NCBI GenBank assembly: GCA_030689585.1 | Contig: JAUYFZ010000168.1 | Span: 1-6,183 of the forward strand | Length of the DNA stretch: 6,183 nucleotides | Source of the DNA: Rhodocyclaceae bacterium | Lineage (GTDB): Bacteria; Pseudomonadota; Gammaproteobacteria; Burkholderiales; Rhodocyclaceae | Direction: 5' to 3' | Part shown: in pieces, positions 1-6,183 of the stretch | Layout of the letters: each line of letters opens with the position of its first letter | Numbering within the stretch: the first letter of the stretch is position 1 | Notes under the pieces: generated by a model | What the model saw: only the letters and a program-made list of their open reading frames with translations | What the model was told of the DNA's origin: nothing | Database searches by the model: none | Program-made: the position numbers and the translations under genes

Positions 1-149
1 GAGGGAGACAGCCGGTGCGCCCTGCTCCTCCCCCTTCAAGGGGAGGGAGACAGCCGGTGCGCCCTGCTCCTCCCCCTTCAAGGGGGAGGGAGACAGCCGG
101 TGCGCCCTGCTCCTCCCCCTTCAAGGGGGAGGCGGGGAGGGGGATGGGG
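1..149. repeat. Tandem 42-43 bp repeat array with embedded palindromes
   Basis: At least three near-identical units begin at 1, 43 and 86, each starting GAGGGAGACAGCCGGTGCGC. Each unit ends in an odd-length palindrome with arms CCTCCCCCTT and AAGGGGGAGG around a single C. The perfect copies are at 69-89 and 112-132; the first copy (about 28-46) has one G fewer on the right arm. After the third copy the sequence changes to a G-rich tail (133-149) ending GGGGATGGGG. The array starts at the window edge, so its true copy number is unknown. It lies just past the 3' end of the leftward rhodanese gene, so transcripts could fold here, but there is no U-tract to make a classic terminator. The reading frames across it, rich in Pro-Ser-Arg-Gly, are products of the repeat and not genes. 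Confidence 0.9.
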
Positions 150-161
150 CTGTGTTCCACA

Positions 162-554
162 TTAACACTGCGCCCAGGGCAACCCTTCAAAACGCCAGCC
201 ACTGAGGGAACCGCGATGGTGATGATCGTCTAATTCGCCCTCGAAACCGAAGCGGACGTTATAGACGCAGGTAAATCCCACCGTCTCCAGTGTGTTGCCC
301 GCATCCACCGAGCGATTACCGCTACGGCAGATCAACACGATCGGACGATCGTGCACGTGTCCCGCGAGTTTCCTGACTTCTCCGGCAAAATGAGGATTGA
401 CATCCCAATCCGGGCCATCATTCCAGGCCACATGAAGTGCGCCCACCGGATGACCGACGAAAAGGAATTCCATTTCGCTACGGCAGTCAATAAACAGAGC
501 CTTTGGGTTTTCTTGCAGGAATTGTGCGGTTTCTTTAGGGGTCAAATGTTCCAT
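162..554 (-). CDS. Single-domain rhodanese-like sulfurtransferase
   Basis: This is a 130-residue cytoplasmic protein with no signal peptide or membrane segment. The rhodanese fold is supported by an N-terminal D-C-R-S element (residues 23-26) that resembles the family's CH2A region. The active-site loop is C76-R-S-G-N-R-S82, whose Cys would carry the persulfide. The loop follows the hydrophobic strand PIVLI, as expected. The C-terminal part (residues 97-130: YNVRFGFEG, then HHH and GLPW) matches a small rhodanese type I recall from betaproteobacteria. Family knowledge suggests sulfane-sulfur transfer or detoxification; the donor and acceptor cannot be told from sequence. The length is normal for one domain. 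The ATG at 554 is supported by a good GAGGAG ribosome-binding site eight bases upstream. The gene is divergent from metH. A link to methionine or sulfur metabolism is possible, but proximity is the only evidence. Confidence 0.9.
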   Translation of the reverse strand: MEHLTPKETAQFLQENPKALFIDCRSEMEFLFVGHPVGALHVAWNDGPDWDVNPHFAGEVRKLAGHVHDRPIVLICRSGNRSVDAGNTLETVGFTCVYNVRFGFEGELDDHHHRGSLSGWRFEGLPWAQC

Positions 555-560
555 GGCGTG

Positions 561-566
561 CTCCTC
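561..566 (-). promoter_or_regulatory. Ribosome-binding site of the rhodanese gene
   Basis: The minus strand reads GAGGAG, then six bases (CACGCC when the intervening G is counted with the site), then the ATG at 554. This is close to the consensus Shine-Dalgarno sequence and spacing. It fixes the rhodanese start and contrasts with metH, which has no such site. Confidence 0.7.
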
Positions 567-582
567 GGGTCAGGTGGGCCAT

Positions 583-588
583 TATAAT
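583..588. promoter_or_regulatory. Candidate shared -10 box in the rhodanese/metH divergent region
   Basis: The only promoter-like hexamer in the 67-bp gap between the divergent genes is a perfect TATAAT. It sits inside ATTATAAT (581-588), which is its own reverse complement, so a -10 box can be read on both strands. For metH it would give a start near 595 and a short leader of about 25-30 bases. I see no good -35 hexamer at 16-18 bp spacing on either strand, so this is a weak call. The gap is too short for a cobalamin riboswitch. Confidence 0.35.
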
Positions 589-621
589 CCGCGTTAGTTC
601 AATACGTTCTCTCCCCCTCCC

Positions 622-3600
622 ATGCAACCAGACCATAGCCTTACCCTGCGCGAACTTCTTGCGCAACGCCTTCTTATCCTTGACGGAGCCATGGGAACCA
701 TGGTTCAACGGCACGGGTTGACCGAAGCGGATTTTCGGGGGGAACGATTCAAGCATCATCCGCGTGATCTCAAGGGCAATAACGATCTACTTTGCCTGAC
801 GAAGCCCGAGGTCATTCGCGGGATTCACGAGGCTTATCTTGCGGCTGGTGCCGACATTCTCGAAACCAATACCTTCAATTCAACCGCCGTTTCACAGGCA
901 GATTACGGATTGGAAGACCTCGTCTACGAACTGAACGTTGCGGGAGCACGACTGGCGCGTGAAGCCAGCGATGCCTGGAGGGAGAAAACTCCGGCCAAAC
1001 CACGTTTCGTCGCAGGGGTGCTGGGGCCTACCTCCCGCACCTGTTCCATGTCGCCCGATGTCAATGATCCGGGGTTTCGCAATACCCATTTCGATCTGTT
1101 GGTCGATGATTACACCGTTGCCATTCGTGGACTTATCGACGGTGGGGCGGACATTCTGATGGTCGAAACGATCTTTGATACCTTGAATGCCAAAGCCGCC
1201 CTGTTTGCCATCGAACAGTTCTTTGACCAACAGCATCGCCGCTGGCCGGTGATGATTTCCGGCACCATTACCGATGCCTCTGGCCGCACCCTGTCGGGTC
1301 AGACGGCGGAAGCATTCTGGAATTCACTGCGCCATGTGCGGCCTCTCAGTTTCGGGTTGAACTGTGCGTTGGGGGCGAAGGAACTGCGTCAGCATGTCGA
1401 AGAACTTTCCCGTCTGTGCGATTGTTTCATCTCGGCACATCCCAATGCCGGCCTGCCCAATGCTTTTGGAGGGTACGACGAAACACCGCAAATGCTGGCC
1501 GATGAGATTCTCGACTGGGCCACCACCGGCATCATTAATATTGCAGGCGGATGTTGTGGCACCTCGCCCGATCACATTCGCGCCATTGCCGAGGCCTTGG
1601 CCGACCTGAAACCCCGCATCCCGCCCGTGATTGAACCTAAATTACGTCTGGCCGGACTGGATCCTTGCAACATCGGCCCGGAATCGCTCTTCGTCAATGT
1701 AGGCGAGCGCACCAACGTCACCGGTTCGCGGGCTTTCGCCAAGATGATTATCGAATCCCGTTTTGATGATGCCCTGCGCGTGGCCCGACACCAGGTTGAA
1801 AACGGGGCGCAGATTGTCGACGTGAACATGGACGAAGCCATGCTCGATAGCCGGGCGGCTATGGTGAAATTTCTGAACCTCATCGCGTCCGAACCGGACA
1901 TCGCCCGCGTGCCGCTGATGCTGGATTCTTCAAAGTGGGACGTCATCGAAGCCGGGTTGAAGTGCATTCAAGGCAAAGGCATTGTCAATTCCATTTCGAT
2001 GAAGGAAGGTGAGGCGAAATTTTTAGCCCACGCAAGGCTGGCGCGTCGCTATGGGGCGGCGATCATCGTCATGGCTTTCGATGAAATCGGACAAGCCGAC
2101 ACCTATCAGCGCAAGACGACGATCTGCCAACGGGCTTACGAACTTCTCATCGCCGATGGATTTCCGGCCGAAGACATCATCTTCGACCCCAATGTTTTCG
2201 CCATTGCCACCGGCATTTCTGAACACGACAACTACGCCGTTGATTTCATCGAAGCCACTCACTGGATCAAAACACACCTACCCTATGCGAATATTTCCGG
2301 CGGCGTGTCCAATGTGAGCTTCAGCTTTCGGGGCAATGACCCCGTGCGCGAAGCCATTCACACCGTTTTCCTCACCCACGCCATTCAAGCGGGTTTGACG
2401 ATGGGCATCGTTAATGCGGGGCAGTTGGGTATTTATGACGATCTCGATCCTGCCTTGCGACAACACGTGGAAGACGTTGTCCTGAATCGCAAAGCGGGGG
2501 CAGGGGATGCCTTGGTCGACTTTGCACTGACCGTCAAAGGAGCCGCCAAAGAACAGGTGCAAGACCTCGCCTGGCGTGCATGGCCGGTTGAAAAGCGGCT
2601 CGAACACGCCATGATCAAAGGCCTGACCGATCACGTGGTCGCGGATACCGAAGAATGCCGTGCCGCTCTTGAAGCGGCGGGTCGTCCGCCCTTAGCCGTC
2701 ATCGAAGGGCCTTTGATGAATGGCATGAATGCCGTGGGAGACCTTTTCGGCGCGGGCAAAATGTTCCTGCCGCAAGTCGTCAAATCCGCCCGCGTGATGA
2801 AGCAAGCCGTCGCCCATCTGCTGCCCTTCATCGAAGCTGAAAAATTACGCACGGGCCTGGGAGCCAAGGGAAAAATCGTCATCGCCACCGTTAAGGGCGA
2901 CGTGCACGACATCGGCAAGAATATCGTCGGCGTGGTGCTTTCTTGCAACGGTTACGACATCGTCGACCTGGGCGTGATGGTTCCTGCCGAAAAGATTCTT
3001 CATGCCGCCCGGGAGCACGGCGCACAAGCGATTGGCTTATCCGGCCTCATCACCCCTTCGTTAGAAGAAATGAGCCATATCGCCAGTGAAATGCAGCGTC
3101 AAGGGCTGGAAATGCCGCTTTTGATCGGTGGGGCGACGACCAGCCGTGCCCATACCGCCATCAAAATCGCCCCGAACTATCAGGGCACGGTGGTGTATGT
3201 GCCAGATGCATCCCGTGCCGTCGGGGTCGTCACCAAGCTCTTATCTATTGACCAATCACGCGACTATAAAACCGAGATTGCCGCCGCCCACGAAGTGCTT
3301 CGACAAGAACACAAAACAAGAAAAGCGGCGGCGCGGCCACTGACGCTGAAAGCCGCTCGCGCCAACGCGCTCAAACTGGATTTTGCCCCCGTTAAGCCCA
3401 AAAAGATGGGCGTGACCGTGCTGGACCCCTTGGACTTAGCGACATTGACTCGTTATATCGACTGGAGCCCGTTCTTCCAGACATGGGATATGGCGGGCAA
3501 ATATCCGAAAATATTCGACGATGCGCGACTCGGTGAAGCGGCTCGCAACGTCTGGAATGATGCGCAGGCGATGCTCGCTCAACTGATCGACGAAAAATGG

Positions 3601-4398
3601 CTGACCGCCCGTGCGGTGTTGGGTCTGTTTGCGGCACGTCGAATGGGGGATGACATCGTGCTCTTCGATGAACAGGGCCACTCATTGATGACTTGGCACA
3701 ACCTGCGTCAGCAGATGGAACGCCCCGAAGGCAACCCTAACTTTCATGTCAACGTGCCGCCCCAAATAATGAAACCGTTCGTCCTGAGCTTGTCGAAGGA
3801 CATTTCTGACGTCGTTCATGGTTCGACAAGCTCACCACGAACGGAGTTATTTCACGCTAATCAATGTTTATCCGATTTCGTGGCGGAACGTGACGACCAT
3901 ATCGGGGCTTTTGCGGTAACCGCCGGGATTGGCATCGAAAAGAAACTGGCCGAGTTTGAATCCCAACACGACGATTACCGCGCCATTATGCTGAAGGCAC
4001 TGGCAGACCGGCTCGCCGAAGCAGCGGCAGAATGGCTGCATGAACGCATCCGACGTGAATACTGGGGATATGCGGCAGACGAACACCTTTCCCCTGACGA
4101 TCTCATCGCTGAAAAATATCAAGGCATTCGCCCCGCTCCCGGTTATCCGGCGTGTCCTGATCATCGGGTCAAAGGGGAATTGTTCCGCCTTTTGAATGCC
4201 CCCGACCACCTCGGCATGGGCTTGACGGAACACTTCGCCATGACGCCCGCCGCCTCGGTCGCTGGTTTTTATCTTGCTCATCCTGCGGCACGTTACTTTT
4301 CTGTTGGTAGAATCGGGGAAGATCAACTTAACGATTGGGCGATGCGATGCCATTTGAAGGTAGAAGACGCACGTCGCTGGTTGGCTCCCTCACTTTGA
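622..4398 (+). CDS. metH: Cobalamin-dependent methionine synthase with an in-frame repeat insertion
   Basis: This 1258-residue cytoplasmic enzyme transfers the methyl group of 5-methyl-tetrahydrofolate through cobalamin to homocysteine, giving methionine. All four modules are present. The homocysteine domain (about 1-330) has D21GAMGTM and the zinc ligands C248, C311 and C312. The pterin-binding domain (about 355-620) contains [11 protein letters not shown] and [11 protein letters not shown]. The cobalamin domain (about 650-880) has the cap helices and D760-x-H762-x-x-G765, with H762 as the cobalt ligand and S813 as its likely partner. The AdoMet activation domain (about 930-1258) has D947, R1170-PAPGYP and the WLAP ending. 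E. coli MetH has about 1227 residues. The excess is explained by about 40 extra residues (1042-1081) inside the activation domain, encoded by a palindromic repeat, while the frame stays open. The ATG at 622 places DGAMGTM where the family has it, but the bases before it (CTCTCCCCCTCCC) contain no Shine-Dalgarno sequence. A small gene follows after 13 bases, probably on the same transcript. Confidence 0.97.
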   Translation: MQPDHSLTLRELLAQRLLILDGAMGTMVQRHGLTEADFRGERFKHHPRDLKGNNDLLCLTKPEVIRGIHEAYLAAGADILETNTFNSTAVSQADYGLEDLVYELNVAGARLAREASDAWREKTPAKPRFVAGVLGPTSRTCSMSPDVNDPGFRNTHFDLLVDDYTVAIRGLIDGGADILMVETIFDTLNAKAALFAIEQFFDQQHRRWPVMISGTITDASGRTLSGQTAEAFWNSLRHVRPLSFGLNCALGAKELRQHVEELSRLCDCFISAHPNAGLPNAFGGYDETPQMLADEILDWATTGIINIAGGCCGTSPDHIRAIAEALADLKPRIPPVIEPKLRLAGLDPCNIGPESLFVNVGERTNVTGSRAFAKMIIESRFDDALRVARHQVENGAQIVDVNMDEAMLDSRAAMVKFLNLIASEPDIARVPLMLDSSKWDVIEAGLKCIQGKGIVNSISMKEGEAKFLAHARLARRYGAAIIVMAFDEIGQADTYQRKTTICQRAYELLIADGFPAEDIIFDPNVFAIATGISEHDNYAVDFIEATHWIKTHLPYANISGGVSNVSFSFRGNDPVREAIHTVFLTHAIQAGLTMGIVNAGQLGIYDDLDPALRQHVEDVVLNRKAGAGDALVDFALTVKGAAKEQVQDLAWRAWPVEKRLEHAMIKGLTDHVVADTEECRAALEAAGRPPLAVIEGPLMNGMNAVGDLFGAGKMFLPQVVKSARVMKQAVAHLLPFIEAEKLRTGLGAKGKIVIATVKGDVHDIGKNIVGVVLSCNGYDIVDLGVMVPAEKILHAAREHGAQAIGLSGLITPSLEEMSHIASEMQRQGLEMPLLIGGATTSRAHTAIKIAPNYQGTVVYVPDASRAVGVVTKLLSIDQSRDYKTEIAAAHEVLRQEHKTRKAAARPLTLKAARANALKLDFAPVKPKKMGVTVLDPLDLATLTRYIDWSPFFQTWDMAGKYPKIFDDARLGEAARNVWNDAQAMLAQLIDEKWLTARAVLGLFAARRMGDDIVLFDEQGHSLMTWHNLRQQMERPEGNPNFHVNVPPQIMKPFVLSLSKDISDVVHGSTSSPRTELFHANQCLSDFVAERDDHIGAFAVTAGIGIEKKLAEFESQHDDYRAIMLKALADRLAEAAAEWLHERIRREYWGYAADEHLSPDDLIAEKYQGIRPAPGYPACPDHRVKGELFRLLNAPDHLGMGLTEHFAMTPAASVAGFYLAHPAARYFSVGRIGEDQLNDWAMRCHLKVEDARRWLAPSL
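3764..3852. repeat. Palindromic repeat element inserted in frame within metH
   Basis: A long imperfect inverted repeat lies inside the metH coding sequence. The left arm pairs CCGTTCGT (3775-3782) and TGAGCTTGTCGAA (3785-3797) with TTCGACAAGCTCA (3822-3834) and ACGAACGG (3837-3844). A 2x2 mismatch separates the two stems, and the loop is about 24 bases. A further AAATAA/TTATTT match (3764-3769 and 3847-3852) lies outside the arms. Each arm can also fold alone (GTCC...GGAC on the left, CGTTC...GAACG on the right). The core GTCCTGAGCTTGTCGAAGGA is, from memory, a common dispersed repeat in proteobacterial genomes, often seen translated as FVLSLSK-type stretches. Here it encodes [10 protein letters not shown] and [11 protein letters not shown]. 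It falls between NPNF and CLSDF, which are adjacent in ordinary MetH proteins. The full extra segment spans about 3745-3864, 120 bases or 40 codons. Confidence 0.85.
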
Positions 4399-4411
4399 AA
4401 GAATAAAAATA

Positions 4412-4987
4412 ATGACTAGTACGCCCAATACTCTCTCAAGCGCGCACGCGCCTGATCTCGACTGGAGCCAAGTACGCGAAACCGTGTTGTTGCTTGAACT
4501 GGCCGCCGGACAGGTCGATGCCGCCATGCGCGATTCCTCGCGTTCCGTTTCCGCACTGACCGACAGCTTCACGTCGATGGCCGACACCCTGAGTTCAATC
4601 GATGCCGCCTTGGGAACATTGCCCGATTCGATAGCGGTCAACATGGTCAAGGATGAGATTCAAAAATTCACCGGAGATGTGTCAGGAAAAGCGCAACAGG
4701 CCGTCATCGCTTTTCAGTTTTTTGACAAGCTGACCCAACGGCTCGACCATGTTTGTGGCAGCCTGAACTGGCTCTCCATTCTCGTCTCCGACAAAATGCG
4801 CTTGTATAACCCCAATGAATGGATGGGACTTCGGGCGAAAATTCGCTCGAAATACACGATGAGCGATGAGAACGAAATGTTCGATGCCGTCATGCGCGGA
4901 ATGCCCGTGAAAGAAGCGATTGAACGTTATCTCAACACGCATAGATCGGACACAAAACCGGAAGACGGCGGAATCGAATTATTCTGA
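4412..4987 (+). CDS. Conserved helical protein of unknown function, possibly chemotaxis-related
   Basis: I do not recognise a named family. The 191-residue product has no signal peptide or membrane segment and looks almost wholly helical. Residues 18-70 form an amphipathic, Ala/Ser/Leu-rich stretch suited to a coiled coil or helical bundle. Residues 91-115 form a second helix containing [15 protein letters not shown] basic segment follows (RLYNPNEW, then [10 protein letters not shown], 130-150). An acidic linker then leads to a hydrophobic C-terminus, GGIELF. The FQFFDKLTQ helix resembles the FQD-x-T-x-Q type helices of CheZ and some chemoreceptor-like proteins; D105 and Q109 have the i, i+4 spacing of the CheZ catalytic Asp and Gln. 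That is suggestive, not proof. The gene starts 13 bases after metH and is probably cotranscribed with it. Only a weak purine-rich stretch (GAAAGAA) precedes the ATG. Its 3' end overlaps the convergent cca gene by 9 bp. Confidence 0.8.
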   Translation: MTSTPNTLSSAHAPDLDWSQVRETVLLLELAAGQVDAAMRDSSRSVSALTDSFTSMADTLSSIDAALGTLPDSIAVNMVKDEIQKFTGDVSGKAQQAVIAFQFFDKLTQRLDHVCGSLNWLSILVSDKMRLYNPNEWMGLRAKIRSKYTMSDENEMFDAVMRGMPVKEAIERYLNTHRSDTKPEDGGIELF

Positions 4988-6031
4988 TTGCAAGGCGGCG
5001 ATCCGCGCTTTTCGCACACACATTGGAATCATGCCAGGGTCAGCACAATGTTTCGCAATCGACCCTGCATCCACTGAACGAATGAGCGCCAGCGATTGCT
5101 TCCACCGCCATGGCAGTTCTTCTCCCTTTTCTGTTGCACAGGTTTCTAGAACCAACCCGAAACGTTCAGGTCGCCGCAGCGCATCGCAACCTTCCAGCAC
5201 TGACAGCCGTGCATCCGGCGTGAGTAAATCGCCTTGAAGCAGGTCCTTGCAAAAGCGGACGGACAACAAAGCCACTGCTTTGCAATCGACAGGAATGGGT
5301 AGGCGAGTCGCCCATTGCCGTATTTCCGATTCACTTTGATGGCGCACCAGTGTGGCAAAACGCACGGGCAAGATCGGCAACACCTGGTTGATGAGCGGAT
5401 CAACCTGTATTCCCGGCAGCAATTTTTCGAGTGCGCCACATTCGCGCAGAATGTCGAACATCCGTGTGGGTTTTGCCTCCATCAAGCCACGGGCGAATTC
5501 CTGCCAGACACGTTCGGGAACCAGCGCGTCCACTTCACCGTTGTCCACCATCCCCCGCATCAACGTCATGGTTTCCGCTGCCACCACAAAACCGGAGAAT
5601 CTGGCCGCAAAACGGGCCATACGCAGAATGCGCACGGGGTCTTCGCTAAATGCGCCAGAGACATGGCGAAGTACTTTGGCCGCCAGATCAGCTTGTCCGC
5701 CATAGAGATCGGTCAATTCCCCCGCGTCATCCCGCGCCATTGCATTGATCGTCAAATCACGTCGCGCCAAATCTTCACTTAACGTGACCGAGGGGGCGGC
5801 ATGGAAAACAAACCCCGTATAACCCGGGGCTGTCTTACGTTCGGTGCGTGCCAGCGCGTATTCCTCATGCGTTTTCGGGTGCAAAAAAACAGGGAAATCA
5901 CGCCCCACAGGGCGGAAACCTTGAGCAAGCATTTCTTCGGGTGTCGCTCCCACGACCACCCAGTCGCGTTCCCGCACAGGCAACCCGAGGAGTTCATCAC
6001 GAACCGCGCCACCGACCGCGTAGATTTTCAT
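4979..6031 (-). CDS. cca: CCA tRNA nucleotidyltransferase lacking the HD domain
   Basis: This 350-residue enzyme builds or repairs the 3'-terminal CCA of tRNA from CTP and ATP without a template. It is a class II enzyme of the E. coli Cca type. The start [16 protein letters not shown] carries the GG motif (7-8). The metal site reads E21-R-D23 where E. coli has [11 protein letters not shown] (90-97) and the nucleotide-selecting E130-D-P-V-R134 are intact, followed by RMARFAARF and the neck region. E. coli Cca has about 412 residues. The missing 60 or so fall around residues 207-250, where the HPE...DTG, HDLGKG and HGH motifs should lie. The tail ([11 protein letters not shown] to RKARIAAL) is preserved. 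The C-terminal phosphohydrolase function is therefore predicted lost, while CCA addition may remain. I chose the ATG at 6031 because it matches the family's MKIY start; a GTG at 6034 directly before it is the alternative. No strong ribosome-binding site is visible. Confidence 0.93.
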   Translation of the reverse strand: MKIYAVGGAVRDELLGLPVRERDWVVVGATPEEMLAQGFRPVGRDFPVFLHPKTHEEYALARTERKTAPGYTGFVFHAAPSVTLSEDLARRDLTINAMARDDAGELTDLYGGQADLAAKVLRHVSGAFSEDPVRILRMARFAARFSGFVVAAETMTLMRGMVDNGEVDALVPERVWQEFARGLMEAKPTRMFDILRECGALEKLLPGIQVDPLINQVLPILPVRFATLVRHQSESEIRQWATRLPIPVDCKAVALLSVRFCKDLLQGDLLTPDARLSVLEGCDALRRPERFGLVLETCATEKGEELPWRWKQSLALIRSVDAGSIAKHCADPGMIPMCVRKARIAALQSE

Positions 6032-6105
6032 CACATCAGGCCCATTCCATTACCCATAAGTCGAAATAACTATATAGATCAATGCAATGCGCCACAGCCC
6101 CAATC
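6032..6105 (-). other. Upstream region of cca with an A+T-rich possible promoter
   Basis: This 74-bp stretch has no gene. It contains an A+T-rich patch (6064-6079, around CTATATAG) that stands out from the G+C-rich surroundings. On the minus strand it offers TATAGT or TATATA as a -10 box about 40 bases before the cca start, but no convincing -35 hexamer is seen. A cca promoter here is plausible by position only. Confidence 0.3.
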
Positions 6106-6174
6106 CCCTCCCCTTCAAGGGGAGGGTTGTACCAAGTCCCCTCCCCTTCAAGGGGAGGGTTAGGGTGGGGATGG
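6106..6174. repeat. Two palindromic repeats with G-rich tail, same family as the left array
   Basis: Two identical odd-length palindromes with arms CCCTCCCCTT and AAGGGGAGGG around a C lie at 6106-6126 and 6139-6159, 33 bp apart. The second is followed by TTAGGGTGGGGATGGGG (6160-6176 approx.), matching in kind the G-rich tail after the last unit at 133-149. Both clusters have the tail on the same side, so they point the same way. I recall C-rich/TTCAA/G-rich repeats of this sort as dispersed intergenic elements in proteobacteria. Copies may continue past the window end. Confidence 0.88.
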
Positions 6175-6183
6175 GGTAAGAGT

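Noticed and set aside
1..132. CRISPR-like array
   Set aside because: The spacers between palindromes are identical copies, so this is a plain tandem repeat; no cas genes are present.
150..161. Small TGTG-TTC-CACA hairpin as a rhodanese terminator
   Set aside because: A four-base stem with no U-tract is too weak to call.
15..233. 72-residue open frame on the plus strand
   Set aside because: It reads through the tandem repeats, giving repeated Pro-Ser-Arg-Gly runs, and overlaps the end of the rhodanese gene. It has no ribosome-binding site or recognisable domain.
555..621. Cobalamin or S-adenosylhomocysteine riboswitch, or a MetR site, upstream of metH
   Set aside because: The 67-bp gap is too short for a cobalamin riboswitch. 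No TGAA-N5-TTCA MetR palindrome is present; GTTCAATACGTTC is only a short direct repeat.
3745..3864. metH as a pseudogene disrupted by the repeat
   Set aside because: The insertion is a multiple of three and contains no stop, and all motifs on both sides, including the C-terminal activation motifs, remain intact.
4970..4984. Sliding-clamp binding motif at the C-terminus (GGIELF) of the 191-residue protein
   Set aside because: The clamp motif needs a leading Gln, as in QLxLF; here that position is not Gln, and nothing else suggests a DNA replication or repair role.
5315..5782. 155-residue plus-strand open frame opposite cca
   Set aside because: It lies wholly within the well-supported cca gene on the other strand, and its sequence shows no recognisable domain.

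Overview
The window looks like a chromosomal segment of a proteobacterium, most likely a betaproteobacterium. This is an inference from protein style (an E. coli-like MetH and Cca, and a rhodanese ending in the HHHR...GLPW pattern) and from two kinds of short G+C-rich palindromic repeat common in such genomes. No rRNA, tRNA, CRISPR array, prophage or transposase gene is visible, and most of the content is housekeeping.

Layout from left to right. Positions 1-149 hold a 42-43 bp tandem array whose units each carry a CCTCCCC(C)TT-C-AA(G)GGGGAGG palindrome. Next is a leftward gene for a single-domain rhodanese (162-554). A 67-bp divergent intergenic region (555-621) separates it from a rightward metH, cobalamin-dependent methionine synthase (622-4398). 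Thirteen bases after metH comes a rightward gene for a 191-residue helical protein of unknown function (4412-4987). Its stop codon overlaps that of a leftward cca gene, the tRNA CCA-adding enzyme (4979-6031). A short A+T-rich upstream region follows, then two more copies of the same palindrome family with its G-rich tail (6106-6174).

The genes do not form one pathway. MetH makes methionine from homocysteine and methyl-tetrahydrofolate, Cca matures tRNA 3' ends, and the rhodanese probably handles sulfane sulfur. The 191-residue protein probably shares a transcript with metH. It carries an Asp-x3-Gln pair on a predicted helix that recalls the CheZ phosphatase site, but its role is unknown.

The most notable points are departures from the family norm. 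First, metH carries about 40 extra residues in its activation domain. They are encoded by an in-frame palindromic repeat, which reads through as protein much like the Rickettsia palindromic elements. Second, Cca has lost about 60 residues covering the HD phosphohydrolase centre, and it also has Glu instead of Asp at the first metal-binding carboxylate of its nucleotidyltransferase site. Third, palindromes of one family lie at both edges of the window in the same orientation. I found no convincing new multi-gene system.
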